This document shows positions 7,193 to 17,458 of a stretch of 64,000 nucleotides of DNA, piece after piece. The stretch's first letter is position 1. Each line of letters begins with the position of its first letter. This DNA comes from Uliginosibacterium gangwonense DSM 18521 (lineage in GTDB: Bacteria; Pseudomonadota; Gammaproteobacteria; Burkholderiales; Rhodocyclaceae). Both the position numbers and the translations under genes were made by a program. The stretch is taken from positions 62,001 through 126,000 of the forward strand of contig NZ_KB892867.1 in assembly GCF_000373965.1 (NCBI RefSeq), in the 5' to 3' direction. The notes under the pieces are model-generated. The model was not told the DNA's origin. It did no database searches and saw only the letters and a list, made by a program, of their open reading frames with translations.

Positions 7193-7627
7193 CTAGTTGC
7201 TGCAAGCCTTGCGTTTCTCCTGGTCGGCCGCATCCACCGCCGCAGCACGGGCGGCGTGGTTGCTGTAGGAACCGTCTACGGTTTCCTGATATTTCTTTTG
7301 TGCGGCTTTGCACTTGTCTTCGGCTTCTTGCTTCTGTGTGTTGCCAGCGCTGCGTTCTTTTTTCTCGCGCGCCAAGCGCTCGTCAGCCTGCTTGGCCAGT
7401 TCGCTGGTACCAGTGTTTTTCTTTGGATCGTTGTCGCTGGGTGGCAATTGGGTACTGGAGAAATTGATCTGCTGTGTGCCGCTTTGATTTTCCGGTGGCT
7501 TGTCCGAATAATGGATGACACCGTTTTTATCTTTGTACTTGTAGATTTCGGCACTTGCGCTCTGTGAGGCAAGCAACATCGCACAGGCCAGCGCCAGTGC
7601 GGGGAGGGCAGTGTGAAGTTTGCTCAT
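7193..7627 (-). CDS. DUF4124 domain periplasmic protein
   Basis: 144 aa from the ATG at 7627 (MSKLHTALPALALACAML), which follows GAAAGG. A Sec signal peptide ends near ASQSASA. The mature part begins with EIYKYKDKNGVIHYSDKPP, the diagnostic DUF4124 motif, and continues as a charged, glutamine- and lysine-rich helical tail with one Cys pair (C at EDKCKAAQ and KACSN). Function of DUF4124 proteins is unknown; they are common in beta- and gammaproteobacteria. The gene follows the acetyltransferase gene by 28 bases and is probably cotranscribed with it. Confidence 0.8.
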   Translation of the reverse strand: MSKLHTALPALALACAMLLASQSASAEIYKYKDKNGVIHYSDKPPENQSGTQQINFSSTQLPPSDNDPKKNTGTSELAKQADERLAREKKERSAGNTQKQEAEDKCKAAQKKYQETVDGSYSNHAARAAAVDAADQEKRKACSN

Positions 7628-7655
7628 GATGGGCCTTTCGGAACCAGGGTACAGT

Positions 7656-8264
7656 TCAATAGTCTTCAACATCAAATATACGGTCTTTATAGTAGTATTT
7701 TCGGTCTTCGTCTGTAATGGAGCGTAACACTCGGCAGGGATTGCCTGCTGCGACCACGTTGGCAGGCATAGCTTTGGTGACTACGCTGCCAGCGCCTATT
7801 ACCGTGTTCTCGCCGATACTGACGCCTGGATTGACAATGACATTGGCACCAAGCCAGACGTTGTGGCCGATCTGAATTGGAATGCCGTACTCATAACCAG
7901 AATTGCGGGATTGCGGATGCAATGGGTGCCCCGCCGTGAGGATCGAAACATTCGGTGCAAATTGCACGTTGTTGCCAATCGTGACCTTGGCTACATCCAG
8001 AATCAAGCAGCCGTAGTTGGCGTAGAAGTTTTCACCGATTTCGATGTTGTAGCCATAGTCGCAGCGGAAAGGCTGTTCGATATTGAAGTTCTGCCCGATT
8101 TTGCCAAGCAGCAAACGCAGCAGGCGTTGGCGTTCTTCCACCTGGCTGGGACGGCAGTTGTTGTGATCGAAGAGGATCTCCTTGGCACGCATGCGCTCTT
8201 CGCTCAAGCCGTCCAGCCAAGCCTTGTAAGGCAGGGCTGCAAGCATCCGATCACGTTGGTTCAT
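7656..8264 (-). CDS. maa: Maltose/galactoside O-acetyltransferase-like enzyme
   Basis: 202 aa of the left-handed beta-helix acetyltransferase family. The N-terminal Mac domain (MLAALPYKAWLDGLSEERMRAKE) is followed by hexapeptide repeats (IGNNVQFAPNVSI, IGHNVWLGANVIV, IGENTVIGAGSVV). The active-site histidine is in the TAGHPLHP loop. Family members acetylate maltose, glucose or galactosides with acetyl-CoA, probably to detoxify non-metabolised sugars; the exact acceptor is not visible. The length fits Maa and LacA. It is the first gene of a two-gene unit with the DUF4124 gene. Confidence 0.8.
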   Translation of the reverse strand: MNQRDRMLAALPYKAWLDGLSEERMRAKEILFDHNNCRPSQVEERQRLLRLLLGKIGQNFNIEQPFRCDYGYNIEIGENFYANYGCLILDVAKVTIGNNVQFAPNVSILTAGHPLHPQSRNSGYEYGIPIQIGHNVWLGANVIVNPGVSIGENTVIGAGSVVTKAMPANVVAAGNPCRVLRSITDEDRKYYYKDRIFDVEDY

Positions 8265-8973
8265 CTAGTGCCTCGACTGATAGGTTTTAGAGTTGGGATA
8301 AGCATGCCACAGCGCCCGGATGCTGTGTAGTCGTCATCCGCCAAAGGGCAGACGGTGGGGATGAGGCGGTTGCCGTTTCCAGACGTGCTTGATATCGCTC
8401 AAACCGGTAGGACCTGATGCAGCAATGTTTGCACAACGCGGAGCAGTTGAAGTGCTTGCGGGGAGAAATATCCTGCTGCTGCCTTGTGAGCCATGAACAC
8501 TATGGCTGGATAGGCGACAAAAAATCGGAATGTACGGAATTTATCCTGTCTTAACGGCATTTTTCGGGATATCTGATTGGAATTTGGTGTTTCTCTGTGG
8601 GAATTAGCGTCACCTCCGTGTAGAGGTGGTGTTGGTTTGCCCTTGAAAACACATCTGCTATGAAAACGTTTTCATTCAAATGATAAGATGATGTTGTGCG
8701 AAGCTCATGGGTTGCAAAACATCATGCCATATCCTGAAATAACTGCTTTGCGTGGCTTGTGGCGCATATGTCATATGCCCTTTTGGCTGCGGCGTATTAC
8801 CTAGTGTGGGGTGATGTACATCTGCAATGTATGCCCATATGTGAAGAAGATCACAGATTTTCTGCTTTTGTTCTGATAATAAAGTGGTCTATATCGATGT
8901 ATGCGTGTCCAGCCATCCGTCAAGAGGTGCGCGGTGCGTATGCCAACCTCTTTATTAGAGCAAGAGTACAGCC
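8265..8973. other. 709-base gene-free stretch
   Basis: No credible coding sequence was seen. It holds a perfect LacI-type palindrome (8661-8674), a small hairpin with arms CACCTC/GAGGTG near 8610-8630, and a 15-base palindrome GCATATGTCATATGC near 8764. A regulated small RNA or the decayed remains of a gene are both possible. Confidence 0.4.
8661..8674. promoter_or_regulatory. LacI-family operator-like palindrome
   Basis: TGAAAACGTTTTCA is a perfect 14-bp palindrome with the central CG typical of LacI/GalR/CcpA-family operators. No gene starts within 300 bases on either strand, so its target is unclear. Confidence 0.45.
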
Positions 8974-9372
8974 ATGCTTGGATTTATTCAGACTTTGTTT
9001 GGCAGGCGTAAAGATCCTGGGCTTGATCAGCCCGTTGAAGAATTCACGACTACTATCGCTTATCCTGATGGCACAAAGCGTAACGGTTATCATTCTGAAG
9101 TCCCCAAAGCCAACCGGATTGATCCTGTGATCAATGAAATGCTGAAGGAATTGGCCGAGCGGCACCCCCGTATTGCTGAAAACATTGCAGCAACTTGGGG
9201 ATCGCAGAGCTATGACCAATACATGGCCTCGATCCTCTTTGATGAACGGGCGATGGACAAGAATCACCATTACACCGCCCGTGCTGGATTCAGCCTGGAA
9301 GTAATGTCGCTGTTGATGCGATTGCAGGACGAGCATCAATCGCGCTTTGGCAACCGTGATTACAAGTTCTGA
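8974..9372 (+). CDS. Hypothetical protein
   Basis: 132 aa, soluble, beginning MLGFIQTLFGRRKDPGL with a short hydrophobic N-terminal helix. It is rich in charged residues and has no motif that I recognise. An AGAGCAAGAG purine tract precedes the ATG. No operon partner: the next gene is on the opposite strand. The uniform amino-acid make-up and codon use support a real gene. Confidence 0.6.
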   Translation: MLGFIQTLFGRRKDPGLDQPVEEFTTTIAYPDGTKRNGYHSEVPKANRIDPVINEMLKELAERHPRIAENIAATWGSQSYDQYMASILFDERAMDKNHHYTARAGFSLEVMSLLMRLQDEHQSRFGNRDYKF

Positions 9373-9497
9373 TGATGTTTCGGCATGAACTCGGGTGTGT
9401 GTGTTTCCCCTCGCTGTGGGGGCTGTGTAGAGGGGGTCTAGATTGGGATGTGAGAAAGCTCGGTTTTAGCCGTGGCATAGCGTGCTTTTGGCCCACA

Positions 9498-10067
9498 CTA
9501 ATCGGATATCCAGACATGTTTCCAATTTTGATGGATATGGCAATACGCAACTCCCGAGGATTCTGGCGTTCCAAAGATTGCAGCGGGGTAGGGGCATTTC
9601 ATTGTGCGCATTTCGCCGGATTGTAAAGGGCTATCCAGTGCCTTTGTCCTTCGATAGATACCCGGTTTGCCTGTCTGCACATAGAGTCGAGCGTGTTCCC
9701 CCGGAAACTCGCCTAACGTTTTGAACTGCCAGCCTTTGCCATGCGTCAGTGCAATGACCACCAGGGCGTCATCGCCACGACGCGTTTTCAAGTTGAGTAG
9801 AAAATCTTGCCTGCCATCGCCATTGAAATCCCCATGGGCGATATCGGGGCAGGTACGCCCGTTCAACTTATTGTCTGCAATCGGCAGGTGAAAGGCAGGG
9901 AAGAATTTCGCCAAGCTGGTCTGGAGAGGAATTGGAAGCAGCTTATTGCATGCATCTGCGGCGAGTACATCCTGTGCATGCCAGATGCAAATGACTGCGA
10001 CCAGCATTCCTAAATGCCGCCTTTGCCGCACTGTCGTGTCAAATACCAAGGATGGTAATGTATTCAT
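9498..10067 (-). CDS. Exported hypothetical protein with a calcium-loop/FG-GAP-like motif
   Basis: 189 aa. After a basic N-terminus and hydrophobic segment (LGMLVAVICIW) a signal cleavage site near VLAADA is likely. The mature part contains HGDFNGDGRQDFLLNL, a D-x-N-G-D-G-x-x-D calcium loop as found in FG-GAP/VCBS and dockerin-like proteins, and several cysteines (ACNKLL, RTCPD, MKCPYP, AYCHI) that could form disulfides. CAGGA stands before the ATG. No function can be assigned. Confidence 0.65.
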   Translation of the reverse strand: MNTLPSLVFDTTVRQRRHLGMLVAVICIWHAQDVLAADACNKLLPIPLQTSLAKFFPAFHLPIADNKLNGRTCPDIAHGDFNGDGRQDFLLNLKTRRGDDALVVIALTHGKGWQFKTLGEFPGEHARLYVQTGKPGIYRRTKALDSPLQSGEMRTMKCPYPAAIFGTPESSGVAYCHIHQNWKHVWISD

Positions 10068-10298
10068 GTTCCTGAAGCGTTTCCTTGAGCCATGTGATCA
10101 GTTGTTCCCGATCCATGGCGAGCAGTGCAGGAGTGTATATAGCGTAATGAGTCTCAAAGTCGCTTTTGGCGTCTTCGCTTATCTGGAGTTCTGTGTTGCC
10201 AAATAACCAGGTTACATTGTTTCACATCGGCTATAAAGATTTTTACAAATATGCCGAAATGGGGTACATCAAGTTTCTAAACCTACATGGGGGTTGTC

Positions 10299-10682
10299 AT
10301 GCCGGTTACTGCCACTGCCAACACGATTGCCGTCACACGCACAGCCACAGCCAAGCAAGCTGATGACACGGGGGCGGGCAAGGGCAGTACGTTGGATATG
10401 CTGCAGCGTCGCCTGCGGGAACTTACCAAGCAACTTCAGGAGACGATGGCCTCGGATATGGATGCTGCCCAAAAGGACAAAATGGTGAAAATCCTGCAGG
10501 AAGCCATCAAGCAGGTACAGCAGCAAATCGCGGAAGCCATGAGAAAAGAAAAGCAGGATCAGCAGGCCAAGGCTGCTCAATCAGCCCGGCAAGCGCAGGG
10601 CAGCACCCAGCAGCAGGCCGCGCAAACGAGTCGTAATGCCCTGCCCGGCAGCGCAGGCGGTGTGTTGGATACCTTTGCCTGA
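10299..10682 (+). CDS. FlxA-like coiled-coil protein
   Basis: 127 aa from the ATG at 10299, which follows GGGGG; an ATG at 10287 is also in frame. Residues about 35-95 form a heptad-rich helix (MLQRRLRELTKQLQETM ... ILQEAIKQVQQQIAEAMRKE). The C-terminal tail is Gln/Ala/Ser-rich and disordered. This resembles FlxA-type and other small coiled-coil proteins of unknown function. No signal peptide or membrane segment is seen. Confidence 0.6.
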   Translation: MPVTATANTIAVTRTATAKQADDTGAGKGSTLDMLQRRLRELTKQLQETMASDMDAAQKDKMVKILQEAIKQVQQQIAEAMRKEKQDQQAKAAQSARQAQGSTQQQAAQTSRNALPGSAGGVLDTFA

Positions 10683-10791
10683 AAGGTTTGTTGCAGCTAT
10701 GTGCACACCATTCTCTTGACTACAATGAAATCAGGAGATCTGCGTGGTGCCTGTTTGTCTGCTGCGCACAGGTTTGGCAAGGAGGTGTGTC

Positions 10792-11007
10792 ATGACAGTC
10801 ATTCAATTTGATGTCGAGTTGAAAAGTGTGGTGATGGATGCGCAACGTGAGTGGTTGCGTACCTTGCAACGAGAGCCTGAAGCCATCGCCGACACGATTC
10901 TGAAGTGGGTAGCACATCCCCAAATTGGTAATACCGTGGCCTTTGATGTCGACCAGGAGTTTGTTGACTACCTGCATGAGAAAGACATCCCGATTGAGGA
11001 GGATTAA
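10792..11007 (+). CDS. Small hypothetical protein
   Basis: 71 aa. The start at 10792 (MTVIQFDVELK) is set by a strong AAGGAGGTG site; an upstream in-frame GTG at 10744 is not needed. The protein is acidic at the C-terminus (KDIPIEED) and has no known motif. It stands alone about 110 bases behind the coiled-coil gene and may be cotranscribed with it. Confidence 0.6.
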   Translation: MTVIQFDVELKSVVMDAQREWLRTLQREPEAIADTILKWVAHPQIGNTVAFDVDQEFVDYLHEKDIPIEED

Positions 11008-11167
11008 ACCGTTGCGGTACGCAATGTGAGGCGCTTCTCTGCGAAGGTTTTTAAAATCTTACTTGGTAATTAGCTCAAATTTAATAGCCGCAACAAGTAT
11101 CTTTTGCTGTGGCTTTTTCAATATGCATATGTATGGTTCTTCCGTAAGTGCCTTATCTGGATTCGCA

Positions 11168-11545
11168 TTACCCTTTTAAGGCGCTTAAAAACTCGTCAGA
11201 GTCAAACCCATTTTTCATTTGATATTCTTTGCCACCCCGGCGGATTACCAAGAATGGTGTTCCATCGGCGCCATATGCCTTGAATTCCGCTTCGCAGCGC
11301 TGATCTACGCTCATATTGCATTCGGTAAAAGCGAAACCATATTGCTGTAGCCAACCCTTGGCTTGGGCGCAATACGAGCATTCGTTGGTGGAATACATGA
11401 TGACCTCTTCAGGCTTTACGCTGGCTGCCAAGGTCTGGATTTGGGCTTCACTGAGTTCGGCTGTGCTTACACCGTTGCTCGCGTAGTGCGTCCAGCCGTA
11501 GTAGGCGGCGAAGAGGATGAGGAAGGTGACAAGAAGGGTTTTCAT
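11168..11545 (-). CDS. Membrane-anchored glutaredoxin-like thiol protein
   Basis: 125 aa. Residues 4-20 form an uncleaved signal anchor, so the redox domain faces the periplasm. The domain has the redox pair C56-C59 (ECSYC), further cysteines in TECNMSVDQRCEAEF, and the cis-proline motif GTPFLVI. It matches small glutaredoxin/thioredoxin-fold proteins of the DUF4124-associated type common in betaproteobacteria. The likely role is thiol-disulfide exchange in the envelope; no partner is adjacent. Confidence 0.75.
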   Translation of the reverse strand: MKTLLVTFLILFAAYYGWTHYASNGVSTAELSEAQIQTLAASVKPEEVIMYSTNECSYCAQAKGWLQQYGFAFTECNMSVDQRCEAEFKAYGADGTPFLVIRRGGKEYQMKNGFDSDEFLSALKG

Positions 11546-11625
11546 CGTGAGCGCTTTGTTCAGACTTTCCGTTAGTTTGCTGTAGTCATGATGCTAAAGC
11601 ATAAGTTCTGCGCGGGAAAGGAACA

Positions 11626-11651
11626 ATAAAAAAGCAGCCCGAAGGCTGCTT
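11626..11651 (-). terminator. Intrinsic terminator of the PTS operon
   Basis: On the minus strand AAGCAGCC, loop TTCG, GGCTGCTT, then TTTTATT. It lies 20 bases past the ptsG stop. Confidence 0.85.
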
Positions 11652-11670
11652 TTGGGGGAGGTAGGTGTGC

Positions 11671-13446
11671 TTACTGCATGGCTGCTGCGAACTGGTCTGC
11701 GGCGGCACCGAGGATGAGGTGGTAGGTGCCGTTGGCGACCTTCATTGAGGCATTCACGCCAGCCTTGGCGGCAGCGGCTTCATTGAACTGGGCCGGATCG
11801 GCCAGTTCGACGCGCAAGCGGGTGTAGGCGACGGCTTCGAGCTTGCGCAGGTTGGCCTTGCCGCCGAGCGCGGCGAGCAGCGGGGTGGCTGCTTCACGCA
11901 CCCAGGCTTCGATTTCGCCACTGCTGGCCGGGGCGGCTTCAGCGGGTGCGGCTTGCGGGGCTGCGTTGCCGGGGGTAGCGTCGGCTTCCGGGCCTGCGAC
12001 TTTCAGGTAATCTTGAATGTCAGTCTTGAGGATATCGGAGAGCGGGCCAAAGATGGCCTGAATGCCCTTGCCTACGACGACGACACCGCTTGCACCCAGT
12101 GCTTTGAGGCGGGCTTGGTTGACATTGGCGGGATTGGCAACGGCTACACGCAGACGGGTGATACAGGCGTCCAGGCTGGTGATGTTGCTGCGGCCACCGA
12201 AGGCGAGCACAAGCTCACGCGCCTTGCTGTGCTTGTCACTGCTGCCAGAGCTGGTGGCGACGACGACGGTGGGGGTGTCTTCACGTCCGGGGGTCTTGAG
12301 GTTGAGCCACTTGATGGCAGCGCGGAAGGTGGTGTAGTAGATCACCGAGTAGATCGGGCCCAGGATGAGCACCAGCCACCACTTTTGCGAGTTGGGGTTG
12401 ATGACGTTAAACACCACGAAGTCGATGCCACCTTGCGAGAAGGTGAAGCCCATGTGGGCGCCGAGTGTGGCCATGATGAATTGGGCACTGGCGACCAGTA
12501 CGGCGTGGATGCCGTAGAGAACCGGGGCTACAAAGAGGAAGGCGAATTCGATCGGCTCGGTGATCCCGGTGAGGAAGGAAGTCAGCGCGGCCGAGATCAT
12601 CATCCCGCCAATGGCGACACGGTTTTCAGGCTTGGCCGAATGCCAGATGGCAATGGCAGCAGCAGGCAGACCCCACATCTTGAAGAGGAAGGCACCAGAC
12701 AGGATACCGGCGGTGTGATCCCCTGCGAAGTAGCGTTGGATGTCGCCGTGCACAACGTGGCCGGCTGCATCGGTGTAGGAGCCGATTTCATAGAAGAACG
12801 GGGCGTTCCAGATGTGGTGCAGACCGAATGGCACAAGCATACGTTCCACGAAACCGTAGATGGTGGCGGCCATACGCGGGTCACTCACAGCAGCCCAGTG
12901 GGAGAACACGTTGATCTGGTTCTGAATCGGGGGCCACACGACGGACAGCACAATACCCAGCGCGATGGCGCCCAGTGCCGTGATGATGGGCACGAAGCGC
13001 TTACCAGCAAAGAAGCCCAGGTAGGGGGGCAACGTGATGCGGAAGAAGCGGTTGAACATGAATGCTGCCAGGCCGCCGGAGAGAATGCCGCCGAATACGC
13101 CGGTGTTCATGGAGGGGATGCCCATGATGGGTTTGGGATCAATGCCCCACACCCCTGCCATGACGCCCATAGTGGCGAGCATGACGGTGTAGCCGACCAG
13201 TGCGGCGACTGCAGAGACGCCGTCATTTTCCGTCAGCCCGAGGGCGACGGCGATGGCGAACAACAGTGGCATGTTGCCAAAGACGACATCGCCTGAGTTT
13301 TTCATCAGCTCAGAGACGATGTGGGGAATCCAGGAAAAATCAGCAGCGCCGATCCCCAGCAGCAGCCCGGCCACTGGTAGCACCGCGACCGGCAGCATCA
13401 GCGATTTGCCGATCTTTTGCAGGAACGCAAACAGGTTGTTGAACAT
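11671..13446 (-). CDS. ptsG: Glucose-specific PTS enzyme IICB with a second, Cys-less IIB domain
   Basis: 591 aa, about 110 longer than Escherichia coli PtsG. The EIIC part (residues 1-385) begins [20 protein letters not shown] and includes the GITEPIEF loop, very close to PtsG rather than NagE. The first EIIB domain (about 405-485) has the phosphocysteine C428 in [10 protein letters not shown]. After an Ala/Pro linker a second EIIB-like domain (about 512-591) follows, but its motif reads [11 protein letters not shown], so the cysteine is missing. The enzyme imports and phosphorylates glucose (possibly GlcNAc) at the inner membrane. It lies 27 bases after the EIIA-HPr-EI gene, making a self-contained PTS operon with a strong terminator. 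Confidence 0.9.
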   Translation of the reverse strand: MFNNLFAFLQKIGKSLMLPVAVLPVAGLLLGIGAADFSWIPHIVSELMKNSGDVVFGNMPLLFAIAVALGLTENDGVSAVAALVGYTVMLATMGVMAGVWGIDPKPIMGIPSMNTGVFGGILSGGLAAFMFNRFFRITLPPYLGFFAGKRFVPIITALGAIALGIVLSVVWPPIQNQINVFSHWAAVSDPRMAATIYGFVERMLVPFGLHHIWNAPFFYEIGSYTDAAGHVVHGDIQRYFAGDHTAGILSGAFLFKMWGLPAAAIAIWHSAKPENRVAIGGMMISAALTSFLTGITEPIEFAFLFVAPVLYGIHAVLVASAQFIMATLGAHMGFTFSQGGIDFVVFNVINPNSQKWWLVLILGPIYSVIYYTTFRAAIKWLNLKTPGREDTPTVVVATSSGSSDKHSKARELVLAFGGRSNITSLDACITRLRVAVANPANVNQARLKALGASGVVVVGKGIQAIFGPLSDILKTDIQDYLKVAGPEADATPGNAAPQAAPAEAAPASSGEIEAWVREAATPLLAALGGKANLRKLEAVAYTRLRVELADPAQFNEAAAAKAGVNASMKVANGTYHLILGAAADQFAAAMQ

Positions 13447-13473
13447 AACAGTACGACTCCAGAAAAAATGAGG

Positions 13474-15996
<2,523 letters not shown>

Positions 15997-16109
15997 GGGA
16001 ACTCCTTCGACAGAAATCAGTAATACGAAGCTGAAATACGACGACCTTCATTAGTTGTGTAGTCTAACAAAATCAATCAATAAAATTGATCTTTATAGTC
16101 GTTATTTTT

Positions 16110-16123
16110 TTGAACATGTTCAA
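16110..16123. promoter_or_regulatory. Palindrome upstream of the PTS operon
   Basis: TTGAACATGTTCAA is perfectly self-complementary and lies 115 bases before the EIIA-HPr-EI start in an AT-rich tract. The binding protein is unknown. Confidence 0.4.
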
Positions 16124-16377
16124 GTCTTTTGTTGCGTATCAAGCCAAATGTTTGTTCAAGGGTAAACCCCAGAAGAAAAACTTTCCCAATCATGCACAAA
16201 GTGGGAAATTCCAAATAAAACAGGAACTTTTAACCACAGCCGCTACAGGGGAATAGCCAGGGTGAAGCGTGATTCCTGGTAATTTGGCTCCGTAAAGATC
16301 AGCCAAACTCCAAAAAATGGAATGCACCCTATCTGATTGCGAGACGCTCAAACAAGCACGTGGATGAGCAAATTGCC

Positions 16378-16415
16378 AATTTATTAGTCGAATTTATGAA
16401 ATGCAAGCGGTTGCA
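16378..16415 (-). promoter_or_regulatory. LacI-type operator overlapping a predicted minus-strand promoter
   Basis: TGCAAGCGGTTGCA (16402-16415) differs at one position from the perfect palindrome at 60363-60376 beside the LacI-family gene. On the minus strand TTGCAT (16401-16406), 17 bases and TAAATT (16378-16383) form a promoter reading toward the PTS operon, with a leader of nearly 380 nt. Confidence 0.4.
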
Positions 16416-16990
16416 AAATAAATCCAAAAATCAATTATTGTAATTAGTCCATGTGTACTGCAAAAAAATCCATATTTATAGATTGGCAATTTTGCATGAG
16501 GCCGCCAGCTGTTTCAAACGCGCAATGTTTCAAGATAGACGATTGCGGAGCAGAAGGAACTGTTCGCCCCATGCGGGTAGGGAGCAGGTGATACAGGTGG
16601 GGATGAAATCTGAAAGTCATGTCTGATTGCCTTCAAGGCAGATGTCCGTTGCCTGATGAGGCATGACGATTGATCAGGATGTGCCGAGATGAGTGTCGCG
16701 CCTAATTTATCCGTGCGCTACCGGATGTAATCGCGGTGGAAGCGCTGATCCGCTGACCCAGACTTCACACTACCGAATGGCAAGACCCTTTACGAGAAAG
16801 CCAAGGTCCAAAGTGGAGCCATATGAAGATAGAAGCTGATATATGTTGATGAGGAGGTAATCCTACCTGACCTGCAGCGGAGTTGTTACACAGGCCAAGG
16901 CAAACACACTGGATTCTCCTTCAGGAAAAACGTGAGTGACTATGCAGCATATTTTGCACATGCTTGCTTGGTGCATGCATAAGTCATGGA

Positions 16991-17410
16991 TCACCAATCC
17001 CAATCCATTTCAACATCCTGCCCGGTGTATTGGCTGCTGACGGGAGTGTATTGATGGAACTCGATGGCGGTGTCAGCCGGGTCGGTGATCCAGAATTGCA
17101 GCGTGCCGTCACTGCCAGTCTTGATTTCGGTGGTGGGGACGCCGTGGCTGTGCAGGTGGCGTTGGGCAGCGTAAATGTCGTCTGTTTCCAGGGCGAAGTG
17201 GTTCAGGCGAAGCTGAGTGGCAGGCGCGACGGCATGATCGAAGAGTTCCATGTAAGTTTGCGGAGCGATTTCTAAAAATGCGCCTGTTATTTTTCCTTCT
17301 TTTGTGAAATTAAAGACTTTTTTGAAACCGAGGGCCCTGGTGTAGAAATCCAGTGCTGCAGGCAGGTCTGGGCAGTGGATGCAGATGTGTGCGAGTTTGC
17401 GGACGATCAT
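16991..17410 (-). CDS. VOC-family (glyoxalase-like) metalloprotein
   Basis: 139 aa with the two beta-alpha-beta-beta-beta modules of the vicinal oxygen chelate fold. The four metal ligands expected for a glyoxalase I-type site can be placed at H8 (KLAHICIH), E55 (TYMELFDH), H71 (LNHFALE) and E117 (DTAIEFHQ). The full ligand set suggests a real lyase or dioxygenase-like enzyme rather than a resistance protein. Substrate unknown; closeness to glyoxalase I sequences is moderate. It ends by the long gene-free region and starts 48 bases from the antiporter gene stop on the same strand, so the two may share a transcript. Confidence 0.75.
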   Translation of the reverse strand: MIVRKLAHICIHCPDLPAALDFYTRALGFKKVFNFTKEGKITGAFLEIAPQTYMELFDHAVAPATQLRLNHFALETDDIYAAQRHLHSHGVPTTEIKTGSDGTLQFWITDPADTAIEFHQYTPVSSQYTGQDVEMDWDW

Positions 17411-17458
17411 AGGGTTGTTGATTGATGCAGTTTGATTGATTTCTGGGTGAGGTGGCCG

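Larger units (their letters stand above)
15997..16990. other. Nearly 1-kb gene-free region upstream of the PTS operon
   Basis: No reading frame here has a ribosome site and protein-like composition. The AT-rich half near the PTS operon carries the two palindromes listed separately; the half toward 16990 shows small repeats such as TGCCTTCAAGGCA but nothing identifiable. Remains of a decayed gene cannot be excluded. Confidence 0.5.

Noticed and set aside
8759-9130. 123-codon + strand frame before and overlapping the 8974 gene
   Set aside because: It lacks a ribosome site, covers the palindromes and is in another frame than the better-supported 8974-9372 gene.
11953-13296. 447-codon open frame on the + strand opposite ptsG
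   Set aside because: It is antisense to a well-supported PtsG gene, has an odd His/Gly/Asp-rich composition and matches no family; it results from the GC-rich codon pattern of ptsG.
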